Part shown: positions 50,082 to 59,243 of the stretch, one piece after another | Layout: each line of letters starts with the position of its first letter | How positions within the stretch are numbered: position 1 is the first letter of the stretch | DNA from: Neoalteromonas flava | GTDB lineage: Bacteria > Pseudomonadota > Gammaproteobacteria > Enterobacterales > Alteromonadaceae | Length of the DNA: 64,000 bases | NCBI RefSeq assembly: GCF_002807685.1 | Contig: NZ_PEAX01000003.1 | Span: 1 to 64,000, forward strand | Reading direction: 5' to 3' | Notes under the pieces: generated by a model | What the model saw: only the letters and a program-made list of their open reading frames with translations | Told to the model about the DNA's origin: nothing | Database searches by the model: none | Position numbers and translations under genes: made by a program

Positions 50082-50416
50082 TAATCTAGTCTCCCATTGC
50101 TGCCTGCAGCGCTATTTTCATCCGTGTTGGCGGGTTCGTAATATTCTTCACTGCGCATCAGCAGAATACGCATCACTTTGGCTAAAAGTACGAGTACGAC
50201 ACAGGCTACAAAGCCATACAATGCATAGAATGTGGGGATGTTTTCGAAAGTTACATAGATGTGACGATGAACCACGAAATCGAGCACAACTAGAAGCACA
50301 CATAATGCGTAAAATACACGCAGTATCCACTTAACAGTGTCGGGCTTGTCAAAGAAACCAGGACTTTCCCCATGCATCTCATGGTGCGCCTGAGAGGGTT
50401 TTTCATGCAAACTCAT
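50081..50416 (-). CDS. Two-helix membrane protein of the antiporter operon
   Basis: Encodes 111 residues with a His-rich polar start (SLHEKPSQAHHEMHGESPGFFDKP), two hydrophobic helices (about 31-48 and 62-85) and an acidic tail. Its start overlaps the previous gene by 4 nt and its end overlaps the next by one, so it is made with the antiporter. I recall similar proteins between mnhD-like genes in marine gammaproteobacteria, but the family has no name I can give. It may be an accessory or assembly subunit. Confidence 0.75.
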   Translation of the reverse strand: MSLHEKPSQAHHEMHGESPGFFDKPDTVKWILRVFYALCVLLVVLDFVVHRHIYVTFENIPTFYALYGFVACVVLVLLAKVMRILLMRSEEYYEPANTDENSAAGSNGRLD

Positions 50417-51942
50417 TGTGAAGACGCTCCTAGACTAATTGACGGTAATGCGGCTTGAGCATCGTTAGGTAAAGCCGCACTTGCTAATTGGTAAAAGATA
50501 TCGGGGTCAAAAAACAGATAAACACAAAGTGCAGCTGGGATCAGCATGCCAATCAGGCAGGGGAGAGGCGCCTCCTGATATTGCTTGTCGGACAGCGGTT
50601 GAGCAAAGAAAGCCCGCACCGGGATCACTAACAAATAGGCAATGTTTAACAGCGAGCTAATTACTAAGGTTAGCATTAGTGCCCAACCAATTATCGCATT
50701 GCCGGCAAAACTGGATACGCCCGAAATTAAATACCATTTACTCCACATACCCCCTAACAAAGGAATACCTATGATTGACAAAGTTGCCAAGAAAAATAGG
50801 GTGAATGTCACTGGCATATAACGGCCTAAACCATCCAGTTCGCTAACTAAAGTCTTATGCGTAGCAACTAATATGGCACCCGCTGCGAAAAACAGGGTTA
50901 TTTTTGCAAAAGCATGCATAGCAATATGCAGTGAACCTCCTAATAAGCCCATCGAATTCGCAAGCAGTGCGCCTAAGATGATGTAGCTTAGCTGGCTAAT
51001 AGTGGAGTAGGCTAAACGTTCTTTGAGGTTGTCTTTTGTCATAGCGATTAATGAGGCAACGACAATCGTAATCATGGGAAGCCAAAGTAACCAGTGTGTG
51101 CTGGTGGTTTGACTTAAAAAATCCGGCCCAACCACAAACATAACAATCTTGAGAATACTAAACACTCCGGCCTTAACTACGGCTACGGCGTGCAATAATG
51201 CGCTTACCGGGGTGGGAGCGACCATTGCTGCAGGTAGCCATTTATGCATAGGCATCATGCCAGCTTTACCAATACCAAGCAGAAACAGCAGCATTAAGGG
51301 CGCCAACCATGCGGGATCAAATTGCCCCGCGAGAAAACCGCCGGCTTTAAAATCGAGGTTACCGGTGGCGCTATACACAATAATAATTGCGGGTAAAAAG
51401 AACACGATGGAAGAACCCATGAGTAGCGTTAGGTAGGTACGGCCGCCTTTACGGGCTTTACTAGTGCCAGCGTGAGTGACTAAGGGGTAAGTAGAAACAG
51501 TTAATACTTCATAAAACAGGAATAGTGTTAAGAGATTTTTTGAGTAGGCAATCGCCATCACACCAGCCAATGCTATTGCAAATAGCATAAAAAACCGCGT
51601 TTGATTTTCCTCATGATGACCGCGCATATAACCGATGGCGTAGATACTGGTCACAATCCATAAGCCGCTTGCTATTAACGCGAACATAACTCCAAAGGAC
51701 TCAATGCCAAAGGCAATTGCTAGGCCGGGCATTGGTTCGGCAAGCGTTAAGCTAAAATTAGTAGCTTCTGGTAATGCTAAATAAATCAGCACGTTAATAG
51801 TAAATAACAATACTGCCGCAATGATGGTTACACCTTCGCGCACGTTCGGCTCATCATCGAGGCGACTGATGATTAGCGCCGCAGCTAGCGGCACGATGAA
51901 GCTGAGCAAGAGCAGGTTTTCTAACGCAAATAGGGCTCCCAT
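50413..51942 (-). CDS. mnhD: Mrp-type antiporter subunit D (second copy)
   Basis: Membrane protein of 509 residues, about 14 helices, NuoM/MrpD family. Core motifs are FLFYEVLTVSTYPLVTHAG (Glu in helix 5), GIGKAGMMPMHKWLPAAMVAPTPVSALLHAVAVVKAG (Lys and the conserved P-loop of helices 7-8), LKERLAYSTISQLSYIILG and HAFAKITLFFAAGAIL. Subunits of this kind conduct protons or sodium through the membrane. The start overlaps the previous mnhD stop by one base. Two D-type copies in tandem suggest they take the places of MrpA and MrpD. Confidence 0.92.
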   Translation of the reverse strand: MGALFALENLLLLSFIVPLAAALIISRLDDEPNVREGVTIIAAVLLFTINVLIYLALPEATNFSLTLAEPMPGLAIAFGIESFGVMFALIASGLWIVTSIYAIGYMRGHHEENQTRFFMLFAIALAGVMAIAYSKNLLTLFLFYEVLTVSTYPLVTHAGTSKARKGGRTYLTLLMGSSIVFFLPAIIIVYSATGNLDFKAGGFLAGQFDPAWLAPLMLLFLLGIGKAGMMPMHKWLPAAMVAPTPVSALLHAVAVVKAGVFSILKIVMFVVGPDFLSQTTSTHWLLWLPMITIVVASLIAMTKDNLKERLAYSTISQLSYIILGALLANSMGLLGGSLHIAMHAFAKITLFFAAGAILVATHKTLVSELDGLGRYMPVTFTLFFLATLSIIGIPLLGGMWSKWYLISGVSSFAGNAIIGWALMLTLVISSLLNIAYLLVIPVRAFFAQPLSDKQYQEAPLPCLIGMLIPAALCVYLFFDPDIFYQLASAALPNDAQAALPSISLGASSQ

Positions 51943-53447
51943 TACAAGCCTCCTTGCTGACTAAACAGCGCTTTTACAGCTGTCTCTGCTGCGTGCCTTG
52001 AAAAATCAGTGTCGAGACCAAAGTAGATACACGCAATTACGGCTAACCATAAGGCGATACTCATACTCGCCGGGGTATGGGCAACATCTTCGGTTCCTGG
52101 TGTGACATGGTGAACGTGGGGTTTCTCAGCGCGGGCAAAATACAAGGACTCAATCATTTTCCACACGTATAGGATGGCTAGCACCGACCCGGCGAGAACC
52201 ACCAATACTACATACCAGCGGCCAACCTCTAGAGCTCCGGAGATTAAGTACCATTTACTGATAAACCCAACTGTGCCGGGCATTCCAATTAGGCTTAATC
52301 CGGCTATGGCTAGGGCCAGAAGCGTGCGCGGGTCGTCACGCCCTAAACCGTGCAAATCTTTTAGGTATGTTGTGTTTGCGCGATAAAGTAGAATGCCAGC
52401 CACCATAAATAAGGCAGCTTTCATTACTGCGTGGTTAAAAAGGTGCAGCAGACTAGCCGTCATTGCAGTTTGATTAACTAATCCGATACCGACAACCATG
52501 TAACCAATTTGCGCTACTGAAGAATACGCCAGTAAGCGTTTCATATCGAGCTGCCCAAACGCTCTGAATGAGCCATACAATATGCCAACACAGCCTAAGC
52601 CGACCAAAAGGTCAGGTAACACTATGGTTGTCCAGTATTCCATAGGATAGACATTAAATAGGCAACGTATCAGCACGTAGATCGCAACTTTGGTAGCACT
52701 GGCGGCTAAGAATACACTGACTACAGATGGTGCTTGACTATAGCTTGAGGGTAACCAACTGTGCAGCGGAAATATGGCCGCTTTTAGCGCTACGCCCACT
52801 AAAATAAATGCCAATGAAGTGGTAACTAATTGTTGCTCTTGATAATTACCAAAACGCGCCAGGATATCAGCCATATTCAGACTGCCCGAGGCGGCATACA
52901 GCATGCCTACGCCAATTAAAAAGAAAGTTGCGCCCATGGTGCCAAGCACTAGGTAGTAAAATGCCGCAGTCAGTGCTTTTCGGTGTTTACCCATTGCAAT
53001 GAGAGCATAGGATGACAACGAAGAAATCTCTAAGAATACAAATAAATTGAAGATATCACCGGTTAATGCAATGCCCAGAAGGCCGAGTAAACACAATTGG
53101 AATGTGGCGTAAAACAGCGGAACAACATGTTCAGAAATCTCTTTTTCGACGCTCTTAGGTGCATACAGCATCGCGAGACTCGCCATCGCGGTGACGATTA
53201 CCGCGATCAGTGCATTTAGTGCATCAATTTGATACTCAATTCCCCACGGTGGTCGCCACCCGCCTAATTCGTAATGTAAGACTTTGCCACCGACAACATC
53301 GGCTAGCAGCCACAATGACAGCCCAAAACAAACTAAACTTAGGACAAAAGACAAAAACCATGCGACCCCTTTGCCCCGCAGCATTGCGGTAATGGGGGCA
53401 CAGATTAAGGGCAGTACAACCAGTAAGACCGTTAACTGTGCGTTCAT
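51942..53447 (-). CDS. mnhD: Mrp-type antiporter subunit D (first copy)
   Basis: Membrane protein of 501 residues of the NuoN/MrpD family. Visible core: FNLFVFLEISSLSSYALIAMGKHRKAL (Glu helix), LKAAIFPLHSWLPSSYSQAPSVVSVFLAASATKVAIYVL (Lys helix), DMKRLLAYSSVAQIGYMVVGIGL and LFNHAVMKAALFMVAGIL. It is the standard MrpD of the operon by length and by its place right after mnhC, with a 4-nt overlap. Acts in the inner membrane as an ion channel module. Confidence 0.94.
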   Translation of the reverse strand: MNAQLTVLLVVLPLICAPITAMLRGKGVAWFLSFVLSLVCFGLSLWLLADVVGGKVLHYELGGWRPPWGIEYQIDALNALIAVIVTAMASLAMLYAPKSVEKEISEHVVPLFYATFQLCLLGLLGIALTGDIFNLFVFLEISSLSSYALIAMGKHRKALTAAFYYLVLGTMGATFFLIGVGMLYAASGSLNMADILARFGNYQEQQLVTTSLAFILVGVALKAAIFPLHSWLPSSYSQAPSVVSVFLAASATKVAIYVLIRCLFNVYPMEYWTTIVLPDLLVGLGCVGILYGSFRAFGQLDMKRLLAYSSVAQIGYMVVGIGLVNQTAMTASLLHLFNHAVMKAALFMVAGILLYRANTTYLKDLHGLGRDDPRTLLALAIAGLSLIGMPGTVGFISKWYLISGALEVGRWYVVLVVLAGSVLAILYVWKMIESLYFARAEKPHVHHVTPGTEDVAHTPASMSIALWLAVIACIYFGLDTDFSRHAAETAVKALFSQQGGL

Positions 53448-53803
53448 TCTTCAGCATCCTTTTGCAGTACTTCGTCTTCTTCTATCGTGCCGTAAGCCTC
53501 TTTGATCCGAATAATCAAAGAAAAGCCCAACGCGGTGGTTGCTACACCGACAACAATTGCAGTTAGCATTAACACTTGCGGTAGAGGGTTGGAATATATA
53601 GTGAAACCCTCTGCAACAATGGGAGCCGTACCACCCTCGACCTTGCCTAAACTGACATAAAACAAAATGACAGCGGTTTGGAATACCGCCAGTCCAGCCA
53701 TCTTTTTGATCATGTTGGAACGACTCATCAAGGTGTACAGACCCACCATCATTACCGCGATAATCAACCAATAATTTATGTGGCCAATAATATATTCAAT
53801 CAT
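53444..53803 (-). CDS. mnhC: Mrp-type antiporter subunit C (NuoK-like)
   Basis: Three-helix membrane protein of 119 residues, the MrpC/NuoK size. The helices are at about 10-26, 33-52 and 76-98; the conserved LPQVLMLTAIVVGVATTALGFSLIIRIKEAYGTIEEDE block is the family signature, ending in an acidic tail. It overlaps mnhB and mnhD by 4 nt each. Confidence 0.94.
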   Translation of the reverse strand: MIEYIIGHINYWLIIAVMMVGLYTLMSRSNMIKKMAGLAVFQTAVILFYVSLGKVEGGTAPIVAEGFTIYSNPLPQVLMLTAIVVGVATTALGFSLIIRIKEAYGTIEEDEVLQKDAEE

Positions 53804-54225
53804 TTGGGCGCAATCCTTCTGGCAAAGGTGAAGAAAATGAGCAGCATCACAGAGCCAACGGTTATGCCAACCCCTAGCTCGATCAGAATGATACCAACAT
53901 GCTGGCCATTCACCGACTCATCAGCCAAAACGCTATAATCCAAAAAGTTGCCTCCTTTAAGCATGGCAGCAATACCCACACCCGCGTAGAGCAGGACGCC
54001 TATGCACGCGGCGATGCGGAGCTTTTCATCGGGTAAGATCCGCGCAGTTGCATCCAAGCCATAAACCAAGGCATAGAGTAAAAATGCTGAACTGAAAATC
54101 ACGCCAGCCTGAAACCCACCACCAGGGCTGTAGTCGCCATGAAATTGAACATAAAACGCAAACAGTAAAATGATAGGGACCAGCCATTTCGTGATAACTT
54201 TGAGGATGAGATTATCGGGCGTCAT
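53800..54225 (-). CDS. mnhB: Mrp-type antiporter subunit B
   Basis: Four-helix membrane protein, 141 residues from the ATG at 54225. That start is chosen because AGGAGGTG, a perfect complement of the 16S tail, lies 3-4 nt upstream; a GTG two codons earlier lies within the ribosome site. The MrpB signature FYVQFHGDYSPGGGFQAGVIFSSAFLLYALVYG is at about 20-52. It overlaps the end of the MbhD-like gene by 14 nt. Confidence 0.93.
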   Translation of the reverse strand: MTPDNLILKVITKWLVPIILLFAFYVQFHGDYSPGGGFQAGVIFSSAFLLYALVYGLDATARILPDEKLRIAACIGVLLYAGVGIAAMLKGGNFLDYSVLADESVNGQHVGIILIELGVGITVGSVMLLIFFTFARRIAPK

Positions 54226-54802
54226 GTTCACCTCCTGTATCAGTAGAGGGTGATTTTTTCAGCTTTACCCGCACCTTTTCTCTTCGACTTAGAAGCATTA
54301 AAATCGCCAGTCCGGCAGTCAATACCACAGTAACTTCGCCTAAAGTGTCGAAGCCACGGTAACTTGCCAACACCGCAGTGACTAAATTAGGTACACCTGT
54401 TTCGGCTTGACCTACGCGAATATAATAACTACCGACCTCTTTATGCGGCGCAGCGTCTGGATCGCCGAGTTCGGCAATGTCGTGGGTGCCATATACTAGT
54501 GCTGCGCCCATGACGAAAGACAACAACAATGGACCAGTTTTGGTATGTGAGTCGGTTTTGGCTTCATGACCATTGCGAATAGACGCCAGCGTAACCAGCA
54601 TTAATACCGTCGATATACCAGTGCCCACTGCGGCTTCGGTAAAAGCTACATCAGGAGCATCTAGCACAACAAATACCCCAGCAACTAATAAGCTGTAGAG
54701 CCCAAACAGCATAGCCATAGCAAGCAAATGGCGAACACGCAGGATCGCGATAGCCATAATGAGTAAGAAGATGAGTAAAATTAGATTGATGATTAAACTC
54801 AT
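54212..54802 (-). CDS. MbhD/MbhE-like subunit (detached tail of MrpA)
   Basis: Membrane protein of 196 residues. The first half has three helices with the DUF4040/MbhD signature LLVAGVFVVLDAPDVAFTEAAVGTGISTVLML; the second half has the MbhE-like NLVTAVLASYRGFDTLGEVTVVLTAGLAILMLL. In standard Mrp operons these two modules form the C-terminal end of the large MrpA protein. Here they are a separate gene, with the NuoL-like part supplied by the D-type genes. It overlaps mnhG by 4 nt. Confidence 0.88.
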   Translation of the reverse strand: MSLIINLILLIFLLIMAIAILRVRHLLAMAMLFGLYSLLVAGVFVVLDAPDVAFTEAAVGTGISTVLMLVTLASIRNGHEAKTDSHTKTGPLLLSFVMGAALVYGTHDIAELGDPDAAPHKEVGSYYIRVGQAETGVPNLVTAVLASYRGFDTLGEVTVVLTAGLAILMLLSRREKVRVKLKKSPSTDTGGEHDAR

Positions 54803-55125
54803 GCTTGCTCCCCTTTATTCGCAGCCTTTGCTTCTTCCATACTACGTAAACCATAACGCCATGCATTATTGGCCAATGCGAATGAAGAGACCGGCGACGT
54901 AAACAGTAAAAACATGAATACGAACAACAGCTTAAACAACACTAAACTTAAGCCTGCTTGGATCGCTAAGCCAAAAAATATCAGAAAACTGCACAATGTA
55001 TCTGTGATCCCAACGGCATGCAGTCGCGTGTACATGTCGGGGAGGCGAAACATGCCAACTCCACCAACAAGGCTCAAAAAACAGCCAAGAGCAATGCATA
55101 AGATGCTTAATACATCGAGGATCAT
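54799..55125 (-). CDS. mnhG: Mrp-type antiporter subunit G
   Basis: Three-helix membrane protein of 108 residues. The MrpG signature is clear: GVGMFRLPDMYTRLHAVGITDTLCSFLIFFGLAIQ (about 22-56), followed by FMFLLFTSPVSSFALANNAWRYG. It overlaps mnhF and the MbhD-like gene by 4 nt each. Confidence 0.94.
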   Translation of the reverse strand: MILDVLSILCIALGCFLSLVGGVGMFRLPDMYTRLHAVGITDTLCSFLIFFGLAIQAGLSLVLFKLLFVFMFLLFTSPVSSFALANNAWRYGLRSMEEAKAANKGEQA

Positions 55126-55436
55126 AACGGGCCTCCAGACTGCTCAGATTCCCGACTATCGGCAAAAAACTTGCCGCGTTCAACCAGTCGCAGTGCCGCG
55201 ACCACGCCGATGAAGTTGAGTAATGAATAAAGTAATGCGATATCGAGCAGATCCGGGCGCCCGGAGAAAAACGCAAATACAGCGACTAGCAGAACTGCTT
55301 TGGTACCGAACATATTAACCGCCAATATGCGGTCGAATACGGTTGGTCCAAGTAACGCTCGTGCAACGGCTAGTGCCATCGTGACCATTATCGCAATTCC
55401 TGCCACTAGGTAGACAGTAGTCATTGAGAGTTCCAT
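55122..55436 (-). CDS. mnhF: Mrp-type antiporter subunit F
   Basis: Three-helix membrane protein of 104 residues. MrpF motifs are ALLGPTVFDRILAVNMFGTKAVLLVAVFAF (about 27-56) and DLLDIALLYSLLNFIGVVAALRLVERG. The start overlaps the mnhE stop by one base. Confidence 0.94.
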   Translation of the reverse strand: MELSMTTVYLVAGIAIMVTMALAVARALLGPTVFDRILAVNMFGTKAVLLVAVFAFFSGRPDLLDIALLYSLLNFIGVVAALRLVERGKFFADSRESEQSGGPL

Positions 55437-55939
55437 TACTTTTGCTGCTCCTGTTGTTTCATGGCTTTGCGATATTCGCTGGTGCGCGGCATTATGCCCA
55501 GCATATCGCCAGATTCGAGATCAGCGGCACCTTCTTCACTCAGCGTATGCACCAGCAACTTCCCGTTTTCCATCGATACACTTGATGTTCCGGGTGTCAG
55601 GGTTATGGCGTTGGCGTAGAGTACTTTGCTTAAATCGTCATCAAAGGGCATTTCAAGTTCAATAAAACGTGATTGGACGGGTTTAACTCCGATAATCCGC
55701 AACGTTACATCGATATTCGATAAGATAACTCGTTTGAAAAGCTTGAAGAGAAAGACAACAAAGTCGACTGTTACGAATAAAGTAAATCGGTCTTTATCAA
55801 CTTCGTCCATACGGCTGGTTAACCAAACGACAAAGAGCACAGAAAACGCACCAAAGGTTAACATCAGAGGATGGTAATAGCCGGACAGCAATAACCAAAG
55901 TAACGCCAGAATAATCGCCAGTCGAAATGCGTATTTCAC
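55436..55939 (-). CDS. mnhE: Mrp-type antiporter subunit E
   Basis: First gene of the antiporter operon, 167 residues. One or two N-terminal helices (about 5-42) are followed by a cytosolic domain with LYANAITLTPGTSSVSMENGKLLVHTLSEEGA, the MrpE hallmark. AAGGAGATAGGG lies before the ATG. About 230 nt separate it from the divergent yoaA gene, and the operon promoter should be there. Mrp systems exchange Na+ or K+ for H+ and support growth in salt or at high pH; that role is inferred here. Confidence 0.93.
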   Translation of the reverse strand: MKYAFRLAIILALLWLLLSGYYHPLMLTFGAFSVLFVVWLTSRMDEVDKDRFTLFVTVDFVVFLFKLFKRVILSNIDVTLRIIGVKPVQSRFIELEMPFDDDLSKVLYANAITLTPGTSSVSMENGKLLVHTLSEEGAADLESGDMLGIMPRTSEYRKAMKQQEQQK

Positions 55940-56171
55940 CCTATCTCCTTACTTCAGCATTGTAAGTAAAATGTTAATGGCTGATTATTTTTACCACAGA
56001 AATTAATAATATTGCAGTCTTTGATCTGATTTTTAATGATAATAACAACGAAAATACTGATGGATAATTATTTGATTTATCTTTAAATCCTCGTTTCCCA
56101 TGCTTTGGTAGGGCGACCTCGCTGAATTTATTTGGCATAATTCATTGTCGATAAATGAATAGTCTTTTTTA

Positions 56172-58130
56172 ATGCCAAGTATCGCTAAAATATTTTCACC
56201 GGACGGTCTATTAGCCCAGACCATTGATGGCTTTTTACCACGTGAGTCGCAAACTGAAATGGCTCTTGCTGTTAGCACCGCATTGAAACAGCGCGAGTCT
56301 TTGATTGTGGAGGCGGGGACAGGAACCGGAAAAACCTTTGCTTATTTAGCTCCCGCACTGAGTGGTCAGCGCAAGATCATTATTTCGACGGGAACGAAAA
56401 ATTTGCAAGAGCAGCTTTATCATCGTGATTTGCCCGTGATAAAGAAAGTCCTTAGTGGTGAAAGGCAAACCGCTTTATTGAAAGGCCGAGCTAACTATTT
56501 ATGTATTCATCGACTGGCGCAAAATAATCGGGCTACCACCTTATTAGACGCTGAAACGCTGGAACAAATGACACACGTGCGCAAATGGTCGACAACCACG
56601 CGTAGCGGTGATGTTGGCGAGTTATCGACAATCCCCGAAGATGCCAAAGTGCTGCCACTAATTACCTCGACAGTGGATAATTGCGCTGGCAAAGATTGCC
56701 CCGAGTATGGTGATTGTTATTTGGTGAAAGCCCGTAAAAAAGCGATGGAAGCGGATATTGTGGTGGTTAATCATCACTTGTTTTTCGCTGATATGGCGCT
56801 TAAAGATACCGGCTTTGGTGAGCTGATCCCTGATGTCGACGCGGTGATTTTTGATGAGGCCCATCAGATCCCTGAAATTGCCAGTGAATACTTTGGCGAA
56901 GCATTATCTAGTCGCCAATTGATGGATATGTGCCGCGATATCAACACCCTGTACAGAACAGTCTTGAAAGACGCTCAACAGCTCGATAAAGCGGCGGAGA
57001 AATGTCGCCAACTGTTGATGGATTTTCGATTATTGTTGGGTGAGGCGTCGCAGCGGGGAGATTGGCGCAAAAGATTGCATGATGATGTGATTTTCACCGG
57101 CATTAGTCGAGTTCAAGATGCACTAGGCGTATTACAGGAAGTCATGAAATTACACATTGGGCGAGACAAAGACTTGGATACGTTTTATGAACGCTTGAAT
57201 CAAGCACGCGAGCGCTTGGAGCGTTTACTAGACACGGAAAAATCGGGTGTAAGTTTGTGGTTTGAAACCACACCTCGTCATTTCATTCTGCATTTAACGC
57301 CATTATCCATTGCCGCAAAGTTTCGCACATTTATTGAAAATTCTGACAAAGCCTGGGTCTTTACCTCGGCAACATTAATGGTTGATGGTGGGTTTCAACA
57401 TTTCCAAGCACGCATGGGGTTGGAAACCGCACAAACCTTGCTATTAGACAGCCCATTTGATTATCAAAAGCAGTCTATGCTGTGTGTGCCGCGTTATCTA
57501 CCTGAGCCGAATCATCCGCAGCGCAATCAACGGTTAACTGACATTGCATTGGATATTATCACGGCCAGCGGTGGGCGTTGTTTCTTGTTGTTTACTAGTC
57601 ATGCCACGTTACGCGCTGTCGCTGAATCGTTGGAGGGGTTAACGGAAAAGACCTTATTAGTCCAAGGTGCGACCTCAAAACGAGAATTACTGCAGCGGTA
57701 CGTTGAGGAAAAAGATACGGTATTACTGGGAACAGGAGCGTTTTGGGAAGGTGTCGATGTGCGCGGTGACGATTTGATCTGCGTAATGATTGATAAATTG
57801 CCTTTTGCTGCACCTGACGACCCATTGTTGCAGGCGCGTAGCGAAGATTGTAAACGCCGCGGTGGTAATCCTTTTGCCCAAATATCGATACCACAGGCTG
57901 TTATTGCGCTGAAACAAGGCGCTGGTCGTTTGATCCGAGATGCGCGTGACAAAGGGGTGTTGGTGATTTGTGATCATCGTCTGGTGACCAAAGACTATGG
58001 TAAAATTTTTATCAGCAGTTTACCGCCCATGTTGCGTAGTCGAGATTGGGATAAAACCCTTGAATTTTTAGCCTCAGTTCGAGCTGAGCAATCCACTACG
58101 AAAAGTCAATTAGCCGCAGAAGTGAATTAA
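56172..58130 (+). CDS. yoaA: ATP-dependent DNA helicase YoaA (XPD/DinG family)
   Basis: Iron-sulfur superfamily 2 helicase of 652 residues. It shows the P-loop IVEAGTGTGKTFAYL (about 45-59), STGTKNLQEQL, the four cluster cysteines (NYLCIHRL, then CAGKDCPEYGDC), VVVNHHLFFAD, the DEAH box IFDEAHQIPE and the late motifs TGAFWEGVDVRG and QGAGRLIRDARD. In Escherichia coli YoaA works with the Pol III chi subunit on damaged DNA. tsaB starts one base after the stop, as in Escherichia coli, where the two genes also adjoin. Divergent from the antiporter operon. Confidence 0.94.
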   Translation: MPSIAKIFSPDGLLAQTIDGFLPRESQTEMALAVSTALKQRESLIVEAGTGTGKTFAYLAPALSGQRKIIISTGTKNLQEQLYHRDLPVIKKVLSGERQTALLKGRANYLCIHRLAQNNRATTLLDAETLEQMTHVRKWSTTTRSGDVGELSTIPEDAKVLPLITSTVDNCAGKDCPEYGDCYLVKARKKAMEADIVVVNHHLFFADMALKDTGFGELIPDVDAVIFDEAHQIPEIASEYFGEALSSRQLMDMCRDINTLYRTVLKDAQQLDKAAEKCRQLLMDFRLLLGEASQRGDWRKRLHDDVIFTGISRVQDALGVLQEVMKLHIGRDKDLDTFYERLNQARERLERLLDTEKSGVSLWFETTPRHFILHLTPLSIAAKFRTFIENSDKAWVFTSATLMVDGGFQHFQARMGLETAQTLLLDSPFDYQKQSMLCVPRYLPEPNHPQRNQRLTDIALDIITASGGRCFLLFTSHATLRAVAESLEGLTEKTLLVQGATSKRELLQRYVEEKDTVLLGTGAFWEGVDVRGDDLICVMIDKLPFAAPDDPLLQARSEDCKRRGGNPFAQISIPQAVIALKQGAGRLIRDARDKGVLVICDHRLVTKDYGKIFISSLPPMLRSRDWDKTLEFLASVRAEQSTTKSQLAAEVN

Positions 58131-58131
58131 A

Positions 58132-58860
58132 ATGGCAGTCAACCCGAGAACTATCCTTACCATTGATACAGCAACCGAGGCATGCTCTGTGGCATTGCAG
58201 GTCGGAACCGACGTGTTTGCTCGCTTTGAAATCTGTCCACAGCAGCACAGCCAACGCATTCTTCCCATGGTTAAAGACGTCTGCACTGAAGCAAAGATTG
58301 CGCTGCAGCAGGTGGATACCATTGGCTTTGGGCAGGGTCCCGGGAGTTTCACTGGGGTTAGGATTGCCATGGCTACCGTGCAAGGACTGGCGTTTGCTTT
58401 GGAGACGCCGGTTGTGGGTGTATCTACCTTGGCTGCGATGGCTTATGAAAGCTTATCGCTACAAAATATTGATGGCGCCTGTGCCTATGTCGCCATCGAT
58501 GCACGCATGAATGAAGTGTATTTTGCTGCGTATCAATGGCAGCAAGGAGCGATGTACCCTTGTCATAAAGAAGAAGTGTTGGCTCCGCACATAGCGGCAG
58601 AGAGGGTAACTCGCATGGTTGCAGAAAATACACTATCACCAGCAACCGCTGCTGGGACAGGGTGGGATGCATATGCCGAGTTAACAGCTTTGTATGAGCA
58701 CACGGTAAAAGTGCCCTCAATAACGCTACCAAACGCTAAGTTTATGTTGCCCTTTGTCGCGAATGCTGTCGAGCAAGGACAAGCATGTTCTATAATGGAT
58801 GTTGAAGCGGTTTATTTGCGTGACACTGTAACGTGGAAAAAATTACCAGGTAGGGAGTAA
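58132..58860 (+). CDS. tsaB: tRNA threonylcarbamoyladenosine synthesis protein TsaB
   Basis: ASKHA-fold partner of TsaD and TsaE in making t6A37 of tRNA; 242 residues against 231 in Escherichia coli. Family motifs are ILTIDTATEACSVAL at the start, FGQGPGSFTGVRIAMATVQGLAFAL (about 65-90) and VAIDARMNEVYFAAYQW. It starts one base after the yoaA stop (TAAAATG), so it is co-transcribed. It was formerly called YeaZ. Confidence 0.95.
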   Translation: MAVNPRTILTIDTATEACSVALQVGTDVFARFEICPQQHSQRILPMVKDVCTEAKIALQQVDTIGFGQGPGSFTGVRIAMATVQGLAFALETPVVGVSTLAAMAYESLSLQNIDGACAYVAIDARMNEVYFAAYQWQQGAMYPCHKEEVLAPHIAAERVTRMVAENTLSPATAAGTGWDAYAELTALYEHTVKVPSITLPNAKFMLPFVANAVEQGQACSIMDVEAVYLRDTVTWKKLPGRE

Positions 58861-58922
58861 TTGGAACAATTCTTGTTTTATTGTTGAGTTGTTCATCATA
58901 AAACTGTCATTAGGGTTAGTCT

Positions 58923-59243
58923 TTGGATATTGAGTCTTCAATCGTTGCTGCGCAAAACGCATTGGTGGTTAACACGCCTGCGCGTCAACCTGAGCGAGAG
59001 GCTGAATCGCGTGCGCAACAGCAACAGCGCACTCAAACCGAATTGCCCGCCCAGCAAACAGTCATTAGACAAGCATCTGCTGAAGCCTATCAACGGGCTG
59101 ATCAATATCGAAAAGATACCCGTGCTGGCTATGATAATCCGCCCTTACCGGTACAATCAGCGCTAGACGCTTATCAAAGTTTGGAGCGAGAATCGCGACG
59201 TGAAGAAGTTCGAGGGCTGTTGGGTATCGATTTATACGCATAG
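58923..59243 (+). CDS. Small conserved-looking protein of unknown function
   Basis: Encodes 106 residues from a TTG start at 58923 (AGGG lies 7 nt upstream); no ATG fits. The protein is polar, rich in Gln, Arg and Glu, probably helical, and ends LLGIDLYA, an ending that I recall in small proteins of unknown role in other Alteromonadales. It has no cysteine, signal or membrane helix. It sits 62 nt after tsaB. In Escherichia coli this place holds the lipoprotein gene yeaY, which it does not resemble. Confidence 0.65.
   Translation: MDIESSIVAAQNALVVNTPARQPEREAESRAQQQQRTQTELPAQQTVIRQASAEAYQRADQYRKDTRAGYDNPPLPVQSALDAYQSLERESRREEVRGLLGIDLYA

Noticed and set aside
53451-53771. Cysteine-rich 106-codon frame overlapping mnhC
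   Set aside because: It is a shifted-frame shadow of mnhC on the same strand, with no ribosome site of its own.
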